This document shows, piece by piece, positions 47,193-56,250 of a DNA stretch of 64,000 bases. This DNA comes from Patescibacteria group bacterium. Lineage in GTDB: Bacteria > Patescibacteriota > Patescibacteriia > 2-12-FULL-60-25. How positions within the stretch are numbered: the first letter of the stretch is position 1; each line of letters begins with the position of its first letter. The DNA lies in the NCBI GenBank assembly GCA_028688515.1, contig JAQTXZ010000001.1, forward strand, positions 372,001-436,000, given 5' to 3'. Under the pieces are notes generated by a model. That model had not been told where the DNA came from and made no database searches. It saw only the letters and a list, made by a program, of their open reading frames with translations. Position numbers and translations under genes: made by a program.

Positions 47193-47870
47193 ATGCAAGA
47201 CGATGAGAAAAATAAAAAATGTCATTCCTGCGAAGGCGGGAATCCAGAATCGGATGGATCCTCGGGTCTCCGTCAGACTTCGCCCAAGGATGAAACAGAG
47301 GGGGGAGATTGCCGAGCTCCGTCGGACTCCGCTCCCTTCGAGGGCCTGAGGCCCCTCAGGGCCGAACGGCAAGATGGCAATGGGGTCGTGGGACGTGCGA
47401 CGGGCGACGAGTGTCAAAATTGCGGCGAGTATTTGGCGGGATGGAAGCGGGCGCAGGCGGATTATGCGAATTTGAAAAGAGAATTCGAGCAAACAAAAAA
47501 AGATATCGCATCCTACGCCAACGAAAATTTGCTTTACGAATTATTGCCCGCCGTCGATCAATTCGAGATTGCATTGCAACACTTACCGAATGTAGATGGT
47601 TTACCGAGCGATCAAAAAAAGCAAATGCAAAATTGGTTGACTGGAATCGTGGCCGTAAAACAAATGTGGGTACAGACATTCAAGTTAATAGGTCTGGAGA
47701 ATGTAAACACTGACGGCGAGTTTGACCCTTCAAAACACGAAGCGGTCAGCAACGAAGAGGATGACGAAAAGCCGCCAAACACAATCTTAAAAGTCATTCA
47801 GCAAGGTTGGATGTTAAACGGCAAAGTACTTCGTCCCGCAAAAGTAGTAGTTAACTCAATAAATAATTAA
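47193..47870 (+). CDS. grpE: Nucleotide exchange factor GrpE with repeat-derived N-terminus
   Basis: Releases ADP from DnaK. The GrpE core starts near residue 70 (CGEYLAGWKRAQADYANLKREFE), followed by LLPAVDQFEIAL and the beta-domain FDPSKHEAVSNEEDD ... VIQQGWMLNGKVLRPAKVVV. Residues about 9-65 are not GrpE-like. They translate an R2 element (NPESDGSSGLRQTSPKDE) and a second palindrome (GAGGGCCTGAGGCCCCTC). Start at 47193, 2 nt after hrcA. The extra N-terminus would lengthen the natural disordered tail. Confidence 0.93.
   Translation: MQDDEKNKKCHSCEGGNPESDGSSGLRQTSPKDETEGGDCRAPSDSAPFEGLRPLRAERQDGNGVVGRATGDECQNCGEYLAGWKRAQADYANLKREFEQTKKDIASYANENLLYELLPAVDQFEIALQHLPNVDGLPSDQKKQMQNWLTGIVAVKQMWVQTFKLIGLENVNTDGEFDPSKHEAVSNEEDDEKPPNTILKVIQQGWMLNGKVLRPAKVVVNSINN
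47220..47295 (+). repeat. R2 element, in frame in the grpE N-terminus
   Basis: TGTCATTCCTGCGAAGGCGGG, GATGGATCCTCGGGTCTCCG and CGCCCAAGGATGAAAC. It carries two arms of the R2 palindrome and encodes SSGLRQTSPKDE. Confidence 0.88.
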
Positions 47871-47883
47871 CCGTAATTGCTTA

Positions 47884-48003
47884 TTGTCATTCCGAGCGTA
47901 ATGCCCAAACTAAAGGCATGAAGTCGAGGAATCCCTGTTGTAACAGTATAAAAGGTTTAGTAAGGGATTTCTCCACTTCACTACGTTGCGGTCGAAATGA
48001 CAG
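47884..48003 (+). repeat. R3 element between grpE and hsp20
   Basis: TGTCATTCCGAGCGTAATGCCC ... GTTGCGGTCGAAATGACAGA, about 120 nt, near-copy of the element at 48453-48572. Confidence 0.93.
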
Positions 48004-48011
48004 AATATCAT

Positions 48012-48446
48012 ATGTCAAACTTAATGAAATGGTCGCCATTCTTTGACCCGTTCGATAAGATGGATGAGTTTTTTAAAAACTCACCCGCGATATCAATGTC
48101 CAAGCAGGGCTTGATCCCGCCGGTGGACATGTACGAAACAAAAGACGCCGTCGTCGTCGAGACGACTTTGCCGGGCGCGGACCCCAAGAACGTCAGTGTA
48201 GAAATTGAAAACGGCGTGTTGACTATCAAGGGTTCGAGTGAACGAAAGACGGAAGTCGACGAAAAAGATTATTACCGTAAAGAAATCCGTGCAGGCCAGG
48301 TGTTTCGCCAAATCGCCTTGCCCGCCAGGATCGAGGAGGATCAAGCACAGGCGTCATTTGAAAATGGAATTTTAAAAGTTCACATTCCAAAATCGCCGGA
48401 AGCCAAATCTAAATCAATTAAGATCGACGTTAAGAAAGATAACTAA
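48012..48446 (+). CDS. Small heat-shock protein (Hsp20/alpha-crystallin)
   Basis: 144 aa. ATP-independent holdase. N-terminal FFDPFDKMDEFF, alpha-crystallin domain from PPVDMYETKDAVVVETTLPGADPKNVSVEIENGVLTIKG to FENGILKVHIPKSPEAKSK, ending in a Lys-rich tail. A T-E-Y-H extension upstream would come from the R3 element, so MSNLMKW is taken as the start. It is bracketed by two direct R3 copies. Confidence 0.94.
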   Translation: MSNLMKWSPFFDPFDKMDEFFKNSPAISMSKQGLIPPVDMYETKDAVVVETTLPGADPKNVSVEIENGVLTIKGSSERKTEVDEKDYYRKEIRAGQVFRQIALPARIEEDQAQASFENGILKVHIPKSPEAKSKSIKIDVKKDN

Positions 48447-48452
48447 CTCCAA

Positions 48453-48572
48453 CTGTCATTCCGAGCGTAGTGCCCAAACTAAAGGCATGAAGTCGAGGAA
48501 TCTCTTGTTTAACAGTTTGATTGTTATGAAAGGGATCTCTCCACTTCGCTCCGCTACGGTCGAGATGACAAA
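48453..48572 (+). repeat. R3 element between hsp20 and dnaK
   Basis: TGTCATTCCGAGCGTAGTGCCC ... GCTACGGTCGAGATGACAAA. Direct repeat of 47884-48003; ends are mutual inverted repeats. The dnaK ATG is 10 nt downstream. Confidence 0.93.
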
Positions 48573-48581
48573 TGCAAAATT

Positions 48582-50510
48582 ATGTCCAAAATACTCGGTA
48601 TAGACCTTGGTACAACCAATTCGTGCATGGCCGTCATAGAAGGCGGCCAGCCTAAGATTCTTGAAAACGCGGAGGGTGCGCGAACCACTCCTTCTGTTGT
48701 TGCAATTTCGAAATCAGGCGAACGTTTGATCGGACAATTGGCAAAACGCCAAGCCGCCATCAATCCGCAAAACACTTTGTTTTCGGTCAAGCGCTTGATT
48801 GGTCGCCGCTGGGACGATGCGGAAGTGCAGCGCGATAAAACTCTTTTGCCTTATAAGATTGTCCAAAAAGGCGACGGCGTCAGAGTCTTGATGAGTGACA
48901 AAGAATATTCGCCGGAAGAAATTTCCGCCATGGTTTTGCAAAAACTCAAAGCTGATGCGGAAGCTCGTTTGGGCGAAAAGATTACGGAAGCGGTCATCAC
49001 AGTTCCTGCGTATTTCGACGATTCGCAAAGACAAGCGACAAAGGTCGCGGGTGAAATCGCGGGCTTAAACGTGCGCCGCATTATCAACGAACCGACTGCG
49101 GCGGCTTTGGCGTATGGTTTTGACCGCAAAAAGGATGAAAAGATTGTTGTGTACGATTTGGGCGGCGGCACATTTGACGTTTCCGTTCTCGAAGTCGCTT
49201 ATGATGCAACGACATCGCAAAACACAGTCGAGGTCAAAGCAACAAACGGCGACACTCATTTGGGCGGCGATGATTTTGATCAGGTGATAATCAAATGGGC
49301 TTTAGACGAATTCCGTAAGCAGGAAGGTTTGGATTTATCAAAAGATCCTATCGCTTTACAGCGCATAAAAGACGCGGCGGAAAAAGCCAAGATCGAACTT
49401 TCGACCGCCATGGAAACGGAATTGAATCAGCCGTTTATTGCAAGCGACTCATCTGGCGCAAAGCACTTGATGATTAAATTGACTCGCGCCAAGTTGGAAG
49501 AGCTGGTCAAGGATTTGGTCGATAAGACATTGGAACCGTGCCGCAAAGCGCTTTCTGACGCAAAGTTGTCGACATCAGATATCAATGAAGTTATTTTGGT
49601 CGGCGGAATGACGCGCATGCCGATGGTTGTTCAGACCGTAGAAAAGTTTTTCGGCAAAAAACCAAACATCAGTGTCAATCCGGACGAAGTGGTTGCAGTC
49701 GGTGCTGCTGTTCAAGCCGGTAATCTTCAGGGCGACATCAAAGGTGAGTTGTTGCTTTTGGATGTCACTCCGCTTTCACTCGGCATCGAAACAATGGGGG
49801 CAGTCATGACAAAGTTGATCGAGCGCAACACGACCGTCCCAACTTCCAAGTCACAGATATTTTCAACGGCAGCCGACGGTCAAACTTCTGTCGAAATAGT
49901 CGTACTGCAAGGCGAGCGCGATATGTCCGCGGACAATCGCCAGCTTGGCCGCTTCTCACTTTCCGGCATTCCTCCGGCACCGCGCGGCGTTCCGCAAATA
50001 GAAGTCTCGTTTGACATTGATGCTAACGGCATTTTGAACGTAAAAGCAGTCGACAAGGCGACCAGCAAAGCCGCAAACATCACAATCACTGCGTCCACCA
50101 ATCTTTCCAAAGATGAAGTTGAGCGCATGAAGAAAGATGCGGAGACTCATGCTGCGGAAGATAAAAAACGCAAAGAAGCCGTCGAAACTCGCAATACCGC
50201 GGAGACCATGATCTACACAACGGAAAAGATGCTCAAGGAAGCCGGCGATAAAGTCAACGCCGAAGATAAAAAAGCGACGGAAGAAAAATTGGAAGCTTTG
50301 AAAAAACTTAAAGACAGCGAAGACGTCGAGGCTATCAAAAAAGCTGCCGACGAACTCGCGACAGTCGCGCAAAAAGTCGGTGCGGCGATGTATCAACAAA
50401 CACAAGGACAAACGACTAAAGACGATGGACAAAAGACTGAGTCGACCGGAAGCGAGGGTGAAAAGAAAGAAGAACCGAAAGAAGGGGAGTTTGAAGAGAA
50501 GAATAACTAA
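48582..50510 (+). CDS. dnaK: Hsp70 chaperone DnaK
   Basis: 642 aa. The ATPase domain begins [33 protein letters not shown] and [11 protein letters not shown] follow. The substrate domain is [39 protein letters not shown], and the lid ends in a disordered E/K-rich tail (the usual EEVD-like end is replaced by EFEEKNN). Works with DnaJ (50962) and GrpE (47193). No Shine-Dalgarno. Confidence 0.98.
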   Translation: MSKILGIDLGTTNSCMAVIEGGQPKILENAEGARTTPSVVAISKSGERLIGQLAKRQAAINPQNTLFSVKRLIGRRWDDAEVQRDKTLLPYKIVQKGDGVRVLMSDKEYSPEEISAMVLQKLKADAEARLGEKITEAVITVPAYFDDSQRQATKVAGEIAGLNVRRIINEPTAAALAYGFDRKKDEKIVVYDLGGGTFDVSVLEVAYDATTSQNTVEVKATNGDTHLGGDDFDQVIIKWALDEFRKQEGLDLSKDPIALQRIKDAAEKAKIELSTAMETELNQPFIASDSSGAKHLMIKLTRAKLEELVKDLVDKTLEPCRKALSDAKLSTSDINEVILVGGMTRMPMVVQTVEKFFGKKPNISVNPDEVVAVGAAVQAGNLQGDIKGELLLLDVTPLSLGIETMGAVMTKLIERNTTVPTSKSQIFSTAADGQTSVEIVVLQGERDMSADNRQLGRFSLSGIPPAPRGVPQIEVSFDIDANGILNVKAVDKATSKAANITITASTNLSKDEVERMKKDAETHAAEDKKRKEAVETRNTAETMIYTTEKMLKEAGDKVNAEDKKATEEKLEALKKLKDSEDVEAIKKAADELATVAQKVGAAMYQQTQGQTTKDDGQKTESTGSEGEKKEEPKEGEFEEKNN

Positions 50511-50575
50511 CAACTATAAACTAACAACTTACACGATTTGCTTAGTTGCTCTTGTAAGTTGTCAGTTGTAAGTCT
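50504..50575 (+). repeat. R4 word hairpin after dnaK
   Basis: AACTAACAACTATAAACTAACAACTTAC pairs with GTAAGTTGTCAGTTGTAAG. Matches 24297-24364 in the opposite orientation. Confidence 0.8.
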
Positions 50576-50576
50576 T

Positions 50577-50846
50577 ATGCCCGATCTTAACATCAAAGCG
50601 CCCGACGAGATGCTCCAAGGGCGTTACACGAACATGATGCAGGTTAGTCACGCAAAAGAAGAATTTGTGCTAGACTTTATGTTCGCTCATCCTCCAATGG
50701 GCGAACTGGTCTCGCGGCTTATCGTAAGTCCTGCTCACATGAAACGCATCGTTAACGCATTAAAAGATAACATCGGCAAATACGAAAGTCAGTTCGGTCC
50801 GATTCAAGAAGCGGGGGAACCTAAGTTGATCGGAACTGAAAGATAA
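50577..50846 (+). CDS. DUF3467-family protein
   Basis: 89 aa. Begins MPDLNIKAPDEMLQGRYTNMMQVSHAKEEFVLDF, with ANIAQ-like VSPAHMKRIVNALKDNIGKYESQFG. This compact domain is widespread in bacteria and archaea, and its function is unknown. Its position between dnaK and dnaJ links it to the heat-shock transcript. Upstream in-frame residues are the R4 hairpin. Confidence 0.85.
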   Translation: MPDLNIKAPDEMLQGRYTNMMQVSHAKEEFVLDFMFAHPPMGELVSRLIVSPAHMKRIVNALKDNIGKYESQFGPIQEAGEPKLIGTER

Positions 50847-50961
50847 AGCAAATAGCAAGTAGCAAAAAGCAAAATGAATGTGGCCTACGGCAATGATTGT
50901 AATATCGCGGAGCGATTCCTGCATTCGTAATTAGTAATTCGTAATTTGTAATTGGAGTGAA

Positions 50962-52074
50962 ATGCCCAAAGACTACTACAAAATTCTCGGCGTGGAAAAA
51001 GGCGCCAGCGAAGATGAGATAAAGAAAGCGTTCAGACGTTTGGCGCACGAGCATCATCCGGATAAGAACGGTGGAAATGAACAAAAGTTCAAAGACATCA
51101 ACGAGGCTTATCAGGTGCTTGGCGACAAACAAAAACGCACGACCTACGACCAATTCGGATCGGCGGCTTTTGAAAATGGCGGAATGGGCGGACAAGGAGG
51201 GTTTGGCGGATTCAACGGTGCGCAGGGTTTTGGAGGTTTTGGCGGACAGGGATTTAACATTAATGTCGATGACCTGGGTGATTTGGGTGACATGCTCGGT
51301 GGCATGTTTGGTTTTGGCGGAGGAGGCAGAGGCGGAAGTCGAAAAAAACAGGGGAATGACATTGAGACGGAGATTAAGCTTTCGTTTATCGAATCTGTAT
51401 TCGGCGCGCAGAAAGAAATCAAACTTTATAAAAATTCACCTTGCGGAATTTGCAAAGGATCAGGGTCCGATCCGTCCGGAAATATCTCTGAATGCAAAAC
51501 TTGCGGAGGCAGAGGTCGCGTGCAGCAAGCCCAAAGAACTATTTTTGGAGTGATGAACACTGCCGTCACGTGTCCGGATTGTAAAGGAACCGGCAAACGC
51601 ATCGAAAAGCCGTGCAAAGATTGCAGCGGTACCGGAGTTGAAAAGAGGGAAAGGGTTTTGACTGTAAAAATTCCTCCGGGCATGAACGACGGCGAGGCTT
51701 TGCGCGTCAGCAACGAAGGCGAGTACCCTGGACAGGGCGGAATTTCCGGTGATTTGTATATTCGCGTAAGAGTTGCCGCGCATTCTGCGTTTAGACGCCA
51801 AGACAATGATATCTTATCGACTGTTCATGTTCCGTTTTCGATTATGACGCTTGGCGGCAACATTGACGTAGAAACAGTTGACGGTTCTGTCTCACTAAAA
51901 ATTCCAACAGCGACAATGGCCGGAACCGTTTTTAAGTTAAAAGACAAAGGTGTGCCTTATACCAACGGACGCAGCCGCGGCGACCATTTAGTGACGGTTA
52001 TGCCGGAGGTGCCGACAAGGCTTTCAAGAGAACAAAAGAAGAAGTTGGAGGAGTTGGGTGAGTTGGGGCTATAA
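50962..52074 (+). CDS. dnaJ: Chaperone protein DnaJ
   Basis: 370 aa. J-domain with HPD (EHHPDKNGG), a Gly/Phe-rich stretch, four zinc repeats CxxCxGxG ([32 protein letters not shown]) and the C-terminal substrate domains. Complete type I DnaJ. GGAG 9 nt before the ATG is one of few Shine-Dalgarno-like sites among core genes. The 115 nt before it hold GCAAATAGCAAGTAGC and TAATTCGTAATTTG words. Confidence 0.98.
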   Translation: MPKDYYKILGVEKGASEDEIKKAFRRLAHEHHPDKNGGNEQKFKDINEAYQVLGDKQKRTTYDQFGSAAFENGGMGGQGGFGGFNGAQGFGGFGGQGFNINVDDLGDLGDMLGGMFGFGGGGRGGSRKKQGNDIETEIKLSFIESVFGAQKEIKLYKNSPCGICKGSGSDPSGNISECKTCGGRGRVQQAQRTIFGVMNTAVTCPDCKGTGKRIEKPCKDCSGTGVEKRERVLTVKIPPGMNDGEALRVSNEGEYPGQGGISGDLYIRVRVAAHSAFRRQDNDILSTVHVPFSIMTLGGNIDVETVDGSVSLKIPTATMAGTVFKLKDKGVPYTNGRSRGDHLVTVMPEVPTRLSREQKKKLEELGELGL

Positions 52075-52079
52075 AAGCC

Positions 52080-52156
52080 AACTGGAAACTAAAAACTGGA
52101 AAGAGCAACTCAGTTTGCTGTTAAACTCTTTCCAGTTTTTAGTTTCCAGTTTTTGG
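52080..52156 (+). repeat. R4 word hairpin after dnaJ
   Basis: ACTGGAAACTAAAAACTGGAAAGAG pairs with CTCTTTCCAGTTTTTAGTTTCCAGT (25 bp). Could also act as a terminator; a T-run follows. Confidence 0.88.
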
Positions 52157-52165
52157 TGTTATAAT
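52157..52165 (+). promoter_or_regulatory. Extended -10 promoter of the membrane protein gene at 52174
   Basis: TGTTATAAT, ending 8 nt before the ATG, leaderless arrangement. Confidence 0.65.
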
Positions 52166-52173
52166 ACCCCCGT

Positions 52174-52707
52174 ATGGACTCAATCTTATTGTTCCTTGCC
52201 GGTCTAAACTGGTCATCGCCAAGTTGGGATCTGTTTATTGCACTTTTCTTTATAGTTGGATCACTTCTTTACGGCTTTTCACTTGGCCGCGATCGCATAA
52301 TCGTGATTCTGGTCTCTGTTTACATGGCTTTGGCGGTCGTCGGCAATGCGCCAATTTTGAATCAGTTCAACTTAGCCTTTAATGTAAATGATAATTTTGT
52401 GCTTCGCATATCTTTTTTTCTTGGGATATTCGTCGCGCTGTTTTTCTTTATGGCGCGCAGCGCTCTGCTGCGTACGCTCGGCGAAAACTCATCGGGCGGC
52501 GCATGGTGGCAGGTGATTTTGTTTAGCTTTTTACAAGTCGGACTGCTCATCAGTATCACTCTGTCTTTCCTGCCCATTGAAGTGCAATCGACTTTTAGCC
52601 AATACACGCGTGACTTTTTCTTAAGCGATTACGGAAAATCAGCCTGGCTAATCTTGCCGATCGTGGTGATGGCGATAGGGCCGAAGGCAAAGAAATCTGA
52701 GATCTGA
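52174..52707 (+). CDS. Hypothetical membrane protein, 177 aa
   Basis: Not assigned. Five hydrophobic segments, e.g. WDLFIALFFIVGSLLYGFSLG, VILVSVYMALAVVG, FFLGIFVALFFFMA, VILFSFLQVGLLISITLSFL and SAWLILPIVVMAIGP. The pattern recalls CvpA-like proteins but key residues were not found. Its own promoter and start lie after the dnaJ hairpin. Confidence 0.78.
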   Translation: MDSILLFLAGLNWSSPSWDLFIALFFIVGSLLYGFSLGRDRIIVILVSVYMALAVVGNAPILNQFNLAFNVNDNFVLRISFFLGIFVALFFFMARSALLRTLGENSSGGAWWQVILFSFLQVGLLISITLSFLPIEVQSTFSQYTRDFFLSDYGKSAWLILPIVVMAIGPKAKKSEI

Positions 52708-52883
52708 TCCCCTGATTTGATGCGCAGCATCGAATCCGTACTCTTAACAATGGGACGCGGAGATTCCTCTGCTTTGATGTTGCGCATCAAAGCTGTCTCC
52801 TCTGAGAAAGGGGAAGTTGATACTAAAATCCCCCTTCTGCAAGGGGGACATTTATCGCGATGCGGCAAATGAGGGGATCGACT
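52705..52883. repeat. R5 element: 180-nt palindromic intergenic repeat
   Basis: Ends TGATCCCCTGATTTGATGCG and GGCAAATGAGGGGATCGA are imperfect inverted repeats. Internal TTTGATGTTGCGCATCAAAG and CCCCCTTCTGCAAGGGGG are further hairpins. No gene in this stretch. Only one copy is in the window. Confidence 0.7.
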
Positions 52884-52889
52884 ATTCAG

Positions 52890-53483
52890 CTATTTTACCA
52901 ACACAACCTCACTCGCTACAAAAGAATTTTGCAATCTAATATCATCGTTTGCAGTAACCATTACCGTTTGACCGTTCTGCAAATCGGAAAGTATAATCTC
53001 TGTTTCTTTGTATGCTTTTGGCGGAGGGTTGCCTTGCGCGGCGCCTGACTTTTGCCAAGCGGCATATAAGCGATCTTGTTCGTCTTGAGGTAAAAGAGTG
53101 CGTGAAAATATTTTTGTATTTTCATCAATCATTACATTGCGAACATCCGATACGCCGTCAACTATTTCGTTTGTGTCCAAGTTTGTTGCTCGGACATTTA
53201 TCGACGAATCGCTTAAACTTTCGATATTACCCGAAAAAGATGCAACGGACGCTCCTTCCGGCAACGGTTGTATAGTTTGGTATTTTTCGCGTGCAGCCAA
53301 GTATCCCTCTTTAAAACCGTTTTCGTAAGTCTGTCCTGTAAGCATCCCGCCAACGCCGGATAAACCCGCGAGCTGTTTGTTTTGCATCCATGAGTTGAGG
53401 ATGATCAAAACAAGCGCCGTAAACACGATCGAGACGCAGAGAATAACCAAAATATATCGGCTTAAAGATGCGTGATTGTTCAT
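52890..53483 (-). CDS. Hypothetical membrane-anchored extracytoplasmic protein, 197 aa
   Basis: Not recognised. One N-terminal TM (YILVILCVSIVFTALVLIILNSW), then a soluble domain with a Gly-rich GLSGVGGMLTGQTYENGFKEGYLAAREKY and a beta-rich part that reads like a metal/ion-stability domain (SGNIESLSDSSINVRATNLD ... ILSDLQNGQTVMVTANDDI). The phrase LSDLQNGQ with a following DDI is common in pilus- and envelope-linked proteins of CPR. Convergent with the previous gene across the R5 element. Confidence 0.75.
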   Translation of the reverse strand: MNNHASLSRYILVILCVSIVFTALVLIILNSWMQNKQLAGLSGVGGMLTGQTYENGFKEGYLAAREKYQTIQPLPEGASVASFSGNIESLSDSSINVRATNLDTNEIVDGVSDVRNVMIDENTKIFSRTLLPQDEQDRLYAAWQKSGAAQGNPPPKAYKETEIILSDLQNGQTVMVTANDDIRLQNSFVASEVVLVK

Positions 53484-53490
53484 ATTTTGC

Positions 53491-53525
53491 TTGTCATCCT
53501 CGCGCATGCGGGGATCCAATATAAT
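53491..53525 (-). repeat. Partial R2 element
   Basis: TTGTCATCCTCGCGCATGCGGGGATCC, one R2 arm, just upstream of the gene on the minus strand. Confidence 0.85.
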
Positions 53526-53610
53526 AATATCTGCATTATAGCAAAAATCAGCGAAAATTATTAGTTGGGAGGTGTTGATAAATATAAGATTGGGGATATG
53601 CCTTCTTGCC

Positions 53611-53639
53611 TTGACATAGCGCGTAATTTATGCTATGTT
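53611..53639 (+). promoter_or_regulatory. Promoter of the Cys-rich lipoprotein gene
   Basis: TTGACA (53611-53616), 17-nt spacer, TATGTT (53634-53639). Confidence 0.82.
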
Positions 53640-53728
53640 CAGGCATTGTCCGCATTTTTTGCGTACAGTGTGGACTTCGACAATTCGTGAAAATTCTTGG
53701 CTTTGTTGCCAAGAGAAAGGCGTTCATC

Positions 53729-56131
53729 ATGAACCGCAACTCGTATAGGCTGTTCGTTTTCGTGCTGTTCGTCGCGGCAGCCCTTGTGGGTTGCGGCGGC
53801 GGGAGCGATTCACCCCAACCCGGCAATGATGCAGACACGTCCGACGTGATCGGGCAGGATCAGGATTTGCCTGATGCTGCTGACGAGACGGATACGAACG
53901 TCGATCCGCCCGATGCGGATGCGAGCACGGACTCTGACGCAGATGTCGGCCAAGATGCCGATGCCGCGGATGCTTCTGATGAAGCAGACGTGCAACCTGA
54001 CGTTGACTCTGGCGACGAGCCTGATGTTGATGTCGACGCGGACGCGGGCGATGAGCCCGAAGTCGGCAACGACGCTGATGCGTCGGATTCGTCCGATGCG
54101 GCCGACACTGCCGATGCAGAAACGGGGACTGATGCCGCCGACGCTCAAAGCGAGCCGGAGCCTCCGCCGCCTGAGGCCTGCAACAACAACATCGACGACG
54201 ACTTCGATGGCTTCAAGGACTGCTTTGACCCGGACTGCGCGTCCGCGGCCAACTGCCAGCCCCCGGCATGTGACGGAGTCAACGACATCGCCGAGGGTTT
54301 CAGCTGCTCCCTCGGGGCGATCAGAAACTGTTCGACCAACCAAAAGTTGGGACAGCAGACTTGCGAAGGCCCGGACTGCACGTACAACACGTGCACTGTC
54401 TTGAACCCCGAAGTCTGCAACGACGGTTTCGACAACGACCTTGATGGCAAGGTCGACTGCGTTGATCCGCTGTGCGTGAGTGCGGCGAACTGCCAGTGCA
54501 TTAGCGGCGTATACATGGGTGACCCTTGCACCGGCGTGCCTATTGGCACGTTGGACTGTAGCAAGACGCGGGGATGCAATTGCTGGGGCTTCTGGGACGA
54601 TGCCAGTGACCCTAGCAGATTCAACTGCCCATATCCCGAGGGTAACCATTGCAATGACGGCGTCGACAACGATCAGAATGGGAAGATTGACTGTCACGAT
54701 GCCGACTGTCATGACACACCTCCCTGCAAGGAGGTGTGCAACGACACCGTCGACAACGACCTGGATAATCTAACCGACTGTTTCGATCCGGACTGCAACA
54801 CTTCGCCTTACTGCATCCCCGATCCCTGTGACGGTCTCGACAATAACGGGATCAATGGTGCGGACGAAGGCTTTGAGTGCACCGGCACGCCGAACAACGT
54901 CCAACTGTGCGACTTCGTGTGCAACGGCGTAACCATCGCCGCAACGCACCAGTGCGATACGGGAACGTGCACTTGGGGGACTTGCGATAAGCCGTCCACC
55001 GAGACCAGTTGCACCGACGGAAAGGATAACGACTGCGACGGTTGGATCGACTGCCGCGACCAGGACTGCTGGGACACGACGGCGTGCCAACACAATTGGG
55101 GCCCGGTGTGCAGTCCGATTCCGAACGGTACGGCGTACTCGTGCGGATCGCCGGTGCAGACGATTGCTCCCACGAGTGACTCCGATGAGTTCGGCGGATG
55201 TGCACTTGGTCAAGACAACCAGTTCACATTCATCGGCCACGCTGCTTCGAAGATCTCGTTGTTCCACTACACAGCGGGATCGTGGTCTAATGTGGCTCTT
55301 TCTCCGGCAGGAGGACGTGCCGAAATCAACCCGTTCACAGCTTGCCTTCAAGTCGACCAGTCCGTTTTTGTGGTCTACAAAGGCATCGATCAGGAAGGCG
55401 TGTTCGCGCGCTGGAACGGTACGACCTTTGAAAGGCTCGCATCTCAAGAGACGGGAACGCTGAATCTCGGTCCGCTCTGTGGCGTTGACATGAACCACGT
55501 GTACTTTGTGGGGCGCACAAACAACTCCGATGCCCAATTGTATTTGTGGAACGGATCATCGCTAACTTCATACGCAATGCCGTATTTTGGAACGTCGGTT
55601 CTCGGTCTAGCCGCGATGTACTGTGCGAGTCCGACCAGTGTATATGCCATCGGGGCGATTCATGAGATCGGTTCGGATCACGCCGCTTTGTTGCATTGGG
55701 ACGGAACTTCGTGGGCAGTTGTACAGACGCCGGCTGGGTCATACGGCTTCTCTGACATCTCTGGCACTTCTGACTGCGACATTATGGCAGTTGGAGACAG
55801 CTTGAGTGGTCAAAGTCACATCGGCCTCACGTTCCAGAAGAATGGGACTGTGTGGCAAGCGCGGTACTACCCCGAGCTAGAGTGGGTCAGAAGCGTGGCG
55901 AAGATCGCTCCACACAAGTACATCCTCGGCGGACTGCAGCAATACGGCGAGTGGCTGCCGGCCAGGATCGGAACGGACAACGGTGATTTCAGCATCTCGT
56001 GGTACGAACCTGGTCCAGGCTTCTTTGATCCCAAGAAGAGTTGGAGTGTTCCCAACTCAACAAAGATGACTACGGCCGGGGACGGTTTCAGCACTCAGGG
56101 TCCTGCAATCGTCGAGTTGGACTGTCAATAA
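53729..56131 (+). CDS. Large secreted lipoprotein with Asp-rich linker, CxDGxDND calcium-type repeats and a beta-propeller-like end
   Basis: 800 aa. Lipoprotein signal peptide with lipobox VGCG, then about 120 residues of Asp/Ala words (DADASTDSDADVGQDAD). Five or six copies of a Cys/Asp motif follow (CNDGFDNDLDGKVDC, CNDGVDNDQNGKIDC, CNDTVDNDLDNLTDC, CTDGKDNDCDGWIDC), of the kind found in Myxococcota surface proteins (MopE-like metal-binding). A C-terminal part of about 300 aa carries W-based repeats suggesting a propeller. GAGAAAGG lies before the ATG, with a strong promoter and terminator. Probably binds Ca or other ions at the surface (inference). Confidence 0.85.
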   Translation: MNRNSYRLFVFVLFVAAALVGCGGGSDSPQPGNDADTSDVIGQDQDLPDAADETDTNVDPPDADASTDSDADVGQDADAADASDEADVQPDVDSGDEPDVDVDADAGDEPEVGNDADASDSSDAADTADAETGTDAADAQSEPEPPPPEACNNNIDDDFDGFKDCFDPDCASAANCQPPACDGVNDIAEGFSCSLGAIRNCSTNQKLGQQTCEGPDCTYNTCTVLNPEVCNDGFDNDLDGKVDCVDPLCVSAANCQCISGVYMGDPCTGVPIGTLDCSKTRGCNCWGFWDDASDPSRFNCPYPEGNHCNDGVDNDQNGKIDCHDADCHDTPPCKEVCNDTVDNDLDNLTDCFDPDCNTSPYCIPDPCDGLDNNGINGADEGFECTGTPNNVQLCDFVCNGVTIAATHQCDTGTCTWGTCDKPSTETSCTDGKDNDCDGWIDCRDQDCWDTTACQHNWGPVCSPIPNGTAYSCGSPVQTIAPTSDSDEFGGCALGQDNQFTFIGHAASKISLFHYTAGSWSNVALSPAGGRAEINPFTACLQVDQSVFVVYKGIDQEGVFARWNGTTFERLASQETGTLNLGPLCGVDMNHVYFVGRTNNSDAQLYLWNGSSLTSYAMPYFGTSVLGLAAMYCASPTSVYAIGAIHEIGSDHAALLHWDGTSWAVVQTPAGSYGFSDISGTSDCDIMAVGDSLSGQSHIGLTFQKNGTVWQARYYPELEWVRSVAKIAPHKYILGGLQQYGEWLPARIGTDNGDFSISWYEPGPGFFDPKKSWSVPNSTKMTTAGDGFSTQGPAIVELDCQ

Positions 56132-56166
56132 ACCAAGACGCATGCTAGACGCGTCGCTCTGCAAAG

Positions 56167-56214
56167 CTCTTCTCACTCCGCTCCTGCGGAACCTCGAGAA
56201 GAGTTTTTTTCTTT
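56167..56214 (+). terminator. Rho-independent terminator after the lipoprotein gene
   Basis: CTCTTCTC ... GAGAAGAG, with an inner CCGC/GCGG hairpin, followed by seven T and more. Confidence 0.88.
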
Positions 56215-56250
56215 TTCTTGTGGATAAAAAACGAAGAAATTTTGTAAATG

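Noticed and set aside
53810-55537. Long minus-strand frames opposite the Cys-rich lipoprotein
   Set aside because: They mirror the GAC/GAT-rich linker and G/C-rich codons of the plus-strand gene, whose signal peptide, motifs, promoter and terminator are clear.
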